Source: a bacterium (lineage in GTDB: Bacteria > JAMOTN01). From it: 34,433 bases of DNA. Below, piece by piece: positions 23,771-31,700 of the stretch. Positions within the stretch are counted from its first letter, which is position 1, and each line of letters starts with the position of its first letter. The DNA lies in NCBI GenBank assembly GCA_027062325.1, contig JAMOTN010000044.1:1-34433 (forward strand). Direction: 5' to 3'. Both the position numbers and the translations under genes were made by a program. The notes under the pieces were generated by a model, which did no database searches, had not been told where the DNA came from, and saw only the letters and a program-made list of their open reading frames with translations.

Positions 23771-25399
23771 ATGAATTTTGTGAGAAAAACGCTTCTTATT
23801 AGTGGTTTGCTTTTTATGTTTGCAGTTGGGAGTATTGCTACTCCAATTGATTATCTTCAGAATTTATTGGTTAACAAAGGCGAGCCAATGCCTGTTTTAC
23901 TTTACGTAGATAAGGTTGATGGGTTTATAGATCTGGTTAAAAAGTTTATGGATGTGGGTATGAAGATTATGGCTATGAGAAATGGGGGAATGAACAAAGA
24001 TGATAAAGTAAAAATTGATTTGGCACTTTACATGATGGATGAGTTTAAAAAGTTAAACTTGGGTGATTTTGCACTTGGAATATTGGTTATGAAGGATAAA
24101 ACTATGAAGGTTCCGTTTGCATTGATAAAAGGGGATCCGCATGCTATTTTACAGAAGATTAAGAATTACATGGTAAGTGTAGAAAAATATGCCGAAAAGA
24201 TTGGTTTTGTTAGTAGAAAAAATGATCTTGTTCTTGAGAGAGAAAATACCAAAGCCTCTAATTGTTGGTTAATTCGAGATAAAGATATGAATGAAAAGTT
24301 AATTGCAGGTATTGAGTTTGGGAATGGATACACCATTGTCACAAGTTGGTATGCTGCTGCAAGACTTGAAGAGGGTTTTGTTAACAAAAAACTTGCCTTT
24401 TTCAAAGATTTGCCACAGGCTTCTATTTCTGTAAAAGCTTTACAGGAGCTGGCTAAAAAAGTTTCAGATAGTGATGTTGTGTTAGTGGGAAGTTTTGATT
24501 TAACTAATCAACAAAAAGAAAAGAAAGATAAGGTTTTGTGGCTTTCCTATATAGGAGTTCGTTTTAAAAAGACAAAGACTAAGATAGATGGATTGATGAA
24601 ACTTGTAGGGGATGAGAAGGCTCATAAGGAATACAAAAATATAGCGGCATCACTTGATGAGATGGCTAAAACTGGCATGATAACTTCATACGTTTACTCA
24701 GATCCAGTGTTTATGTTGGTTCTCAGGATTCCAACTCTTATATTTGACAAGATTAATATTAATAATGCACCTAATGCTCAAGCGGCTATGGTGATGCAGA
24801 TATTGAAGCAGTATTTTGGTGGAGAGATAGCTTTTGTAGTTGGTGGTTATCCTTCAATGATTAATATTGAGGAAGTGGCTCAATCTGCAAATCCAGTTGC
24901 TGTTCCTATAGTGGAATTGGCAGCAAAAGTTAAGAATCCAGAGCAGGTTAAGGCTCAACTTCAGGCTTTTGAGTTCATGCTTGCTCAAAAGGTTGGTGGA
25001 ATATCTCCAGAGAAAATTGATGGGATTGAATACAGAAAGTTTGCGGGTATTAGTGGTCAATTTGCTAATAATGGTGCAATTCCCGGATATGCAGTTGTGG
25101 ACAATGTTTTAGTTGTTGCAAGCAATCCGGAGGCTATAACTAAACGGGGTATAAAAGGTAAGTTTCCACCGCGTCTTACCATTGCTTTTTTAGTAAGTGT
25201 TGCAAAATTGATAGATATGGCAAAGGTCAACTTAGAACTGCAATACAAGAGTAAAAAAATTGATGAGAAAGTTTATCAACAGAGTGTAAAAGTATTAGAT
25301 GAGTTGAAAAATGTGATGAAATTTGTCAAAGTTGCTGGAGGTTACAGTGAAGATCCATCTGAGATGATAATTAAAGGAACGATTAAATACGGAGATTGA
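23771..25399 (+). CDS. Exported protein resembling DUF3352
   Basis: 542-residue protein with a signal peptide (MNFVRKTLLISGLLFMFAVGSIAT, cleavage probably near residue 23). The body alternates beta strands and helices; MPVLLYVDKVDGFIDLVKKF near the start and GYAVVDNVLVVASNPEAI near residue 450 resemble the DUF3352 family of exported proteins with two similar halves. No Cys after the signal, so not a lipoprotein; no further membrane segment. ATG 23771 follows GGGGGGG by five bases. It lies 62 bases after the ABC ATPase and 14 before acpS. Function unknown; the family match is by pattern only. Confidence 0.6.
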   Translation: MNFVRKTLLISGLLFMFAVGSIATPIDYLQNLLVNKGEPMPVLLYVDKVDGFIDLVKKFMDVGMKIMAMRNGGMNKDDKVKIDLALYMMDEFKKLNLGDFALGILVMKDKTMKVPFALIKGDPHAILQKIKNYMVSVEKYAEKIGFVSRKNDLVLERENTKASNCWLIRDKDMNEKLIAGIEFGNGYTIVTSWYAAARLEEGFVNKKLAFFKDLPQASISVKALQELAKKVSDSDVVLVGSFDLTNQQKEKKDKVLWLSYIGVRFKKTKTKIDGLMKLVGDEKAHKEYKNIAASLDEMAKTGMITSYVYSDPVFMLVLRIPTLIFDKININNAPNAQAAMVMQILKQYFGGEIAFVVGGYPSMINIEEVAQSANPVAVPIVELAAKVKNPEQVKAQLQAFEFMLAQKVGGISPEKIDGIEYRKFAGISGQFANNGAIPGYAVVDNVLVVASNPEAITKRGIKGKFPPRLTIAFLVSVAKLIDMAKVNLELQYKSKKIDEKVYQQSVKVLDELKNVMKFVKVAGGYSEDPSEMIIKGTIKYGD

Positions 25400-25413
25400 G
25401 GTGGGTGTGATTT

Positions 25414-25719
25414 TTGCAGGGAATAGATATACTCAAAGTTGAAAGGATGCTTTCGGCCTCAAAGCGATTGAAGGAAAGGTTTTTCAATGAAGGGGAGGAT
25501 GTGGTGTCCTCCTTTGCTGCCAAGGAGGCTTTTATAAAGGCAGCGGGGGGGCACTTTGCCTCATTTGTGTGGAAAGATTTAAAGCTTGTCAAATTGAGAA
25601 CAGGTGAGCCGTGGTTTGTAGCGCGAGGTACTGCGAGGAGATTGCTTGGAGTTAGAAGACCTCGTGTTACTGTTACAGATGAGAAAGAGTGTGTTGTAGT
25701 TGCTGTTGAGCTAGTGTAG
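25414..25719 (+). CDS. acpS: Holo-[acyl-carrier-protein] synthase
   Basis: 101-residue phosphopantetheinyl transferase that moves 4'-phosphopantetheine from CoA to acyl carrier protein. GIDILKVERM supplies the first Mg-binding Asp (D5) and FAAKEAFIKAAGG the second acidic ligand (E38) and conserved Lys; WKDLKLVKLRTGEPWF and RPRVTVTD...VVVAVEL complete the fold. It is shorter than the usual ~120 residues and the common SISHD motif reads TVTDE. TTG 25414 is the only usable start: an in-frame TGA precedes it and GAGGTGGGTG ends six bases away. It is 57 bases before the NAD(P)HX repair gene, a frequent bacterial neighbour. Confidence 0.85.
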   Translation: MQGIDILKVERMLSASKRLKERFFNEGEDVVSSFAAKEAFIKAAGGHFASFVWKDLKLVKLRTGEPWFVARGTARRLLGVRRPRVTVTDEKECVVVAVELV

Positions 25720-25776
25720 TTGGAGAATTTAAGGAGTGATGAGTTTTTAAATTGGTAACTTGAGCGGAGGGATTGT

Positions 25777-27429
25777 TTGGGAATGGATAGATCTATAAAG
25801 GCTCGTGCAGTTTTGGGTCTAACGCCTGTAGCAACTTTTAAGCAAACTCGAAAAAATGATGATTACACTATTAACAAGTTGGGGATTGATTCCAAAATTC
25901 TCATGGAAAATGCAGGAAAGGCGGCTTTTGAAAATATATTGGATTTTGTGGAAGATAAGGGATTTTCATCCTCAAAATTTGTGATATTAGCAGGTGGTGG
26001 AAATAACGGTGGAGATGGGTATGTGATAGCTAGGTACTTAAAGAGGGCAGGATTTGATGTTCGTTGTGTTCAAGTTTCGGAGCCTAAAACTGATGAATGT
26101 GAATACAACTATGCTCTATGTAAAAAGGTGGGAGTTGAAATATTTCCACTTGAGAAGTTTGAATCGAAGTTGAGTGAAACGTTACTTGAAAGAATTGTGG
26201 TGGTTGATGCGGTATTTGGCACTGGATTTAAGGGAAAAGTTGAGGGAAGAATTAGGGCCTTAATGGAAAAGGTGGCTAAGTATCAACGGAATGGAAGAGT
26301 GTTAGTTGTAGCAATTGATGTTCCATCTGGATGGGGGAGTGAAGACGGTTTTTATCTACCAGCTGATCTTATAGTGACGTTTCAATATTTTAAGCGTGAA
26401 TTTTTAACGGAAGAATTGCTTAGTAAAACTTGCGTAAAAGTGGTTGATATAGGTTTGTTTGAACCTGTTAGTGGTGAGGGAGGGAGTGAGGAGCAAGGAA
26501 ATGATTTAGAACCTAAAGGGTATATGTTGAGAGATTGCTATGTTTTACTAAGAAAAAAAGAATACTCTCATAAGGGGATGGCAGGAAAGGTATCTATAAT
26601 TGCTGGAAATTTAGGAACTGTTGGTGCTGCTATTATGTGCTCGAGAAGTTGTTTTTTGGCAGGGGCTGGATTGGTTTATATGTTTATACCAGAGGAGGTT
26701 GCTCCTTTTGTAGATGTTGCTGTTCCAGAAGTGGTTATTGAGCCATATGATTCAAGAGATGTTGGGTTTTCTGATGATGTGCTTTTGCGTTTAGAAAAAT
26801 TGAGAGTAAATAGTGTTGTTGTTGGGCCGGGATTTGGTTTAGATAGAGGAAGATTGTTTAATTTGAAAGGAGTGCTGGATTCTTTTAGAGAGAAAGAGTG
26901 CTTTGTTGTAGTAGATGCAGATGGTTTGCAGGCTTTAGATGGTGTTTATAATGAAAGATTCCTTATAACTCCGCATCCTGCTGAAGCTGCTAGGTTGCTC
27001 GATGTTTCGTTGGAAGAGGTGCTGCAACATAAGGTTGATACGGCTGTGGAGTTGTGGAAAAAATTTAAAACAAGGGTTTTACTGAAAGGGACTCCAAGTG
27101 TTTATTTTAACGGTAAAAAGTATTTTGTATTTAATGATACTGAGCCTTCACTAGCTAAAGCAGGAAGTGGTGATATTTTGGCCGGGATTTTAGGAAGTTT
27201 ACTTAACTGGGAGATTAACATTGAGCTGCTAAAAAGGGGGCTTGTGGATGTTGAAATTGATTCTTTTGACGCTGCAGTAATTTTGGCTGTTAAATTGCAT
27301 ATAGAGGCTGCTAAGGTTGCAAGCGTAGAGACTGGAAAGGTTGCTTGCTATCCAACTAAAATTGTGGAGGCTATTCCCAAAGTTTTGAAAAGCTGGGAAG
27401 GAATTGTAAGTGAGGAGATTATTTATTAG
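25777..27429 (+). CDS. nnr: Bifunctional NAD(P)H-hydrate epimerase / ADP-dependent dehydratase
   Basis: 550-residue fused repair enzyme. The N-terminal YjeF_N domain (about residues 15-240) has GGGNNGGDGYVIARYL, VVDAVFGTGFKG and VAIDVPSGWGS and epimerises R- and S-NAD(P)HX. The C-terminal ribokinase-like YjeF_C domain (about 260-545) has HKGMAGKVSIIAGN, FLAGAGLVYMF, VVVGPGFGLDRG, VVDADGLQAL, ITPHPAEAARLL and AKAGSGDILAGILGSLL, and dehydrates S-NAD(P)HX using ADP. TTG 25777 is six bases from GGAGG; ATG 25783 is twelve away, so the start is ambiguous by two codons. Same strand and close to acpS. Confidence 0.93.
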   Translation: MGMDRSIKARAVLGLTPVATFKQTRKNDDYTINKLGIDSKILMENAGKAAFENILDFVEDKGFSSSKFVILAGGGNNGGDGYVIARYLKRAGFDVRCVQVSEPKTDECEYNYALCKKVGVEIFPLEKFESKLSETLLERIVVVDAVFGTGFKGKVEGRIRALMEKVAKYQRNGRVLVVAIDVPSGWGSEDGFYLPADLIVTFQYFKREFLTEELLSKTCVKVVDIGLFEPVSGEGGSEEQGNDLEPKGYMLRDCYVLLRKKEYSHKGMAGKVSIIAGNLGTVGAAIMCSRSCFLAGAGLVYMFIPEEVAPFVDVAVPEVVIEPYDSRDVGFSDDVLLRLEKLRVNSVVVGPGFGLDRGRLFNLKGVLDSFREKECFVVVDADGLQALDGVYNERFLITPHPAEAARLLDVSLEEVLQHKVDTAVELWKKFKTRVLLKGTPSVYFNGKKYFVFNDTEPSLAKAGSGDILAGILGSLLNWEINIELLKRGLVDVEIDSFDAAVILAVKLHIEAAKVASVETGKVACYPTKIVEAIPKVLKSWEGIVSEEIIY

Positions 27430-27466
27430 TCTGAGATGAGAATTAAACACTGTGGGAGGGATAGAG

Positions 27467-28681
27467 ATGGAAGAAAAAATTTATCAGCAGATTGAGAAAA
27501 TGCTTTCCAGCAGAAAGACAAATGTTAGATTAGAAGCGGTAGAGATGTTGAGAGAATATTCTACAGAAAAGGCTGTAAAGCTTTTGATCAAAGCTTTGAG
27601 TGATCCAAATGAAGAGGTAAGGTTGTTGGCTGCTAATATTCTACTTGAGAGAGGTTTAGAGGTTGTTGATGATTTGATAGAGGCTTTAGCGCATCCAAAG
27701 TGGATGGTAAGGAGAATGGCATCAACAATTTTAGCAGCTTTAGGAGATGATGTTGTTGATGATTTGATAAATGCTTTGTCTCATGATAACGATGATGTTC
27801 GTTACTGGGCAGCTCATGCTTTAAGTGGAATAGGTGGGGATAAAGCAAGAGAGGCAATAATAAAAGCTGCAGAGGAAAATAGAATTCCCAAACAGTGGTT
27901 GCCAAGGATTTTAATAGCTTTTCCAGATGATGAAAGAGTTGGAAAGCTTTTATTTGATATGCTTTCTGATAATAGATGGGTTAATAGGCGAGAGGCTGCT
28001 CAGGCTTTGGAGAGAGTCGCACAATTGAATGAAAGTGTATTGGAGATGCTCAAAAAAGGTGTTGATTCTCCAAATGATGATGTATGTTATTGGTCGCTGC
28101 AGGTTTTGGGGGTTATTGGGAGGACTCGTTCTGATATAGTTGATTTTCTTGCTAGAAAGCTTGAGGTTTGTGATGATGATATTCGCAGGGAGTTTATTGT
28201 AGATGCGATCGCAAAAACTGGGAGGAAAGAGGCGGCTCAAGTGTTGATAAAATTACTTGAGAGAGTTGACCTTGCCTCGACTCAAAGGAAAGCTGTAGAT
28301 GCTTTGATAGAAATGGGACAGGATATAGTGGATGTTTTGTTGAAGGAGTTAGAGAGTGCAGATGAGACAAAACGTTATTGGATATATCGTGTTCTTTATG
28401 GGTTGCATTATGACAGCATTGAAATTTACAAGAGGGCGTTGAAAGATCCAAGTTGGAAAGTGCGCAGTATTGCAGTTATGGCAATTGGAGATTTGGCAAA
28501 GAGTGAAGATGATGTTAAGGAGATATTGAAGCTTGCAGAGGATCCGGATAGTGAGGTTAGAAAGAGTGTTTTGATAGCCTTGAGAAATTACAAGGACAAA
28601 GAGTGGGCTCGTGAGGTTATAGAAAAACTTGCGAATGATTCTGATGAAGCTTGCAGAGTTTATGCTAGGAGCCTTCTTTAA
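27467..28681 (+). CDS. HEAT-repeat protein adjoining the giant solenoid gene
   Basis: 404-residue protein made almost entirely of about a dozen HEAT/PBS-lyase-like repeats, for example NVRLEAVEMLREY, EVRLLAANILLERG, MVRRMASTILAALG, DVRYWAAHALSGIG, NRREAAQALERV, DVCYWSLQVLGVIG, KVRSIAVMAIGDLA and EVRKSVLIALRNY. No signal peptide, membrane segment or catalytic motif. ATG 27467 is six bases after GGGAGGG; the 17-base leader is identical, bar one base, to that of the transketolase N-subunit gene. It follows the NAD(P)HX gene by 37 bases and precedes the giant HEAT-TPR gene by 52. Likely a protein-interaction scaffold. PBS-lyase activity is unlikely without phycobilisome genes. Confidence 0.88.
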   Translation: MEEKIYQQIEKMLSSRKTNVRLEAVEMLREYSTEKAVKLLIKALSDPNEEVRLLAANILLERGLEVVDDLIEALAHPKWMVRRMASTILAALGDDVVDDLINALSHDNDDVRYWAAHALSGIGGDKAREAIIKAAEENRIPKQWLPRILIAFPDDERVGKLLFDMLSDNRWVNRREAAQALERVAQLNESVLEMLKKGVDSPNDDVCYWSLQVLGVIGRTRSDIVDFLARKLEVCDDDIRREFIVDAIAKTGRKEAAQVLIKLLERVDLASTQRKAVDALIEMGQDIVDVLLKELESADETKRYWIYRVLYGLHYDSIEIYKRALKDPSWKVRSIAVMAIGDLAKSEDDVKEILKLAEDPDSEVRKSVLIALRNYKDKEWAREVIEKLANDSDEACRVYARSLL

Positions 28682-28733
28682 AGGTGAAAGTGGATTGCTT
28701 TAGTTGAATTTAGTATTGGGTAGGGAGGAGTTT

Positions 28734-31700
28734 ATGAGGGAAGAAGCTCTTGTGAAGATGTTTGATGAGTCAAAGCTTGAGGAGAAACTAAAGCTTCTAG
28801 ATAAATATTCATCACGAGATGATGGGTTAGAGCTTTTGTTTAAAGCTGCAGAGGATAAGCATCCGTTAGTAAGAGAGAAGGCAATTCAAGCGCTTGCACG
28901 CTGGACAACTTCACAGGTGAGTGAGTTTTTGTCTAGAAGATTAGATGACAGTAATCACAGGGTTAAGCTTGCTGTGGTAAAGGCGTTGTCTCAAATTGGT
29001 GATGATACAGCGGTTGTTGCTCTCATCAGAGCTTTAGGAGATGAAGCTTTTGATGTTAGGAAAGAAGCTATAGAGGCTTTGGCTAAGATAAAGGATGAAA
29101 GGGCGTTGAAAGATTTAGAAGCGCGATTAGATGTGGCAGAGGCAACGGAAGCTGTTTGCATTTTAAAGGCTATCTCTGAGATAGGTGGCATGGTTGAAGT
29201 ATCTAAAGTGTCGAAATTCTTGAACAATATGCAGGTTTTGGAAAGGTTAATCGATTTTGTTGGTTATTCATATGAGATATTTACAGAAGTTTTAAAGAGG
29301 TTTGATCTTCTCACCGATGAGGCTAAGGCAAAGTTCATAGGTGAATGTGCGCGTGTAGGTTTTGTTCTGCCGCGCGAGATAGAGGAAAAGTTGTTTGAAA
29401 GTGAGCATTATCTTGTGCGTGTAGCAGTTGTTGAATACTTGGCATTGCGTGGAGATTTATCATTTGCAGAGCGCTTTGTGGTGGATGATCACGTCGAAGT
29501 CAGAAAAAAAGTTGCTTACGTTTTAAAAAACTTTGGTGAGATGGCGTTAACTTATTTGAGAAAGCTTATTAAAGATGAGAGCTTCGTAGTTAGGAATGTT
29601 GCGGCGATATCTTTGGCCTCAGTTGCAGGTGATGATGAATTTGTAGAGGATATTGATAGAATAGATAATTTTTCTGTTGATGCTAGAACTGCTGTTGCAA
29701 AGGCTCTGGCTCGGATTGCTACGCAGCGCAGTGTTGAACTTTTAAAGTGCTTGATTAAAGATGGTGCTCCTGTGGTTAGAGCAGAAGCGGTTAAAGCTTT
29801 GGGGCGTATAGGGACTAAAGAGCTGGTTTCAATAATAGTTCAAGCGCTTTCGGATGAATCCAGTCTTGTTAGGTTGGAGGCTGTTAATGCTCTTGCAAAT
29901 ATAGGTTCTCAAGAGGCAATTGTTCAGTTGACGGTTGCTTTGAAGGACAAGAGTGAAGAGGTTAGGGAAAGAGCAGCTCAGATTTTACACAGTTTTGGTA
30001 AGACGACGTTTTACTCGCACCTTGAGTTGTCGCGGCTTTATTTTGAAAGGGAAGAGTGGGAGGTTGCGATTGAAGAGGCTTCTAAGGTTTTGGAGATTGA
30101 ACCTTATAATGTGGAGGCACGTAAAATTATAGGTTTTTCGTGGTATAAGTTAGGTAAGGCTGCTAAAGCTTTTGATTGGTTACTTGAATGTGTGGATAAG
30201 CTAAATGTTGATGAAAAATTGAAATTTGTGGATGTTGCTTTGGAAGTGGGGCGTGTTGAAAAGGCAGCTGATATTCTTGAAGAAGCTTTGAGTACGGATT
30301 ATCGATTAGATGTGTCTATTAAACTTTTAGATGTTTATTTGAAAATGGGAATTCTTGGTAAGGCAAAAGATCTCATAAATACCTTAAAATTGGAAGGAGT
30401 GGATACCTCATATTGGGAGGCTAAGTTGTATTTAGAAGAAGGAAAACTTGATGCAGCTTTAAAGGTTGCAAAAGAGAATGATTATTGGGATGTTATAACT
30501 GAGGTTGCTCTCCGTAAAAGAGACACTGAACAGATAATAAAACTTTTGGAAAAGGATATTCCAGCTTCTGCGTTAGAGAGAATTGCTGAATGGATACTTC
30601 AAAATGATGCGAGAGATTTAATGGAGAGATTTACTAGAGCGGTTATTCCTTCAAATGATGTTTTGAAAAAGTATATGGCAATATTCTACCGCAAGTTAGA
30701 AAAGTTTGTTTACGAGTACAAAATTTTGAAGGAGTTACCATTTGATAATGACAGGCTTTCTTATCTTGCTGTGGAGTTCAGAGAAGTTGGGGAGGTTGTT
30801 CCTGAAGAAGAGTTAAAAGGGAAAATTTTATACAGGTATTTGGCGTGGAAGGGAGATTGGAAGAGATTAGCTTCTTTTGTGGCTAAAAATGATAAGGATA
30901 GTTTTCTATATTATCTAAAAGCCCTTGCTAGAGATTATAACTTTGAAAAGTTAAAAGATGAAGCAAGAGGTGAAGTTGCAGAGTTTGTACTGGCTGTTTA
31001 TACAAATATTTCACAAGCTGCTGAGTTTTTAAGAAGGCAACCTGCATATTGGCGAATTTTGGAGAGAGATGAGAAGATACCAATTTTGTATGTGATGAGT
31101 GAGGAAGATGTAGATGAGTTGCCTATGGATTTTGAGGATGTGTGCTGGTTCAAGTACCTTAAAACTTCTAAGATAGACGATTACCTTGAGGATTTAATGG
31201 CTTATAGACAGCAGGAAAAGAGAATGGTGGATGTGTTGTTTGGAAAGGTTAGTGCAACGATAGAAGATATTGAATGGTTATTGAGATTTGATGCTAAGAC
31301 AGTTGCGGACTGTATTAGTGTGGAAGTGCTTGAAGAGCTAGATGGTGATGAGATTTTAAGTTTTGGACGTTTGGGGGAAGTTGCAACTGTTTTTATGGAT
31401 AAATTAGCATATGCAGCTTGCAATTTGGGACTGTGGGATAAATGTTCGAGTTGGGCGAGAGGGGAATTGAAGCTCAAGGCTTTGTTTGAGCAGAAAAGAT
31501 ATGAGGATGTTGTAAAAGAGGCAGAAAAGTTGTTAGCTGAAGGGACTGAGTTAAGTAGAACTATAAGAGTTTTAGTAGCGCTTTCTTATGCCAAGCTTGG
31601 AAATTGGCATAGGGCGCATTCTCTTATTACGAAGGAAGAAGCGGTGGAAGAAGGTTTAGGAGTTGAATGGGCAGAGTGGGCGTATAGAGTTGGTAAGAAG

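Noticed and set aside
13213-28681. HEAT proteins as phycobilisome lyases (PBS-lyase HEAT-like repeats)
   Set aside because: The repeat type is shared with those lyases, but nothing photosynthetic is in the window; a general scaffold role fits better.
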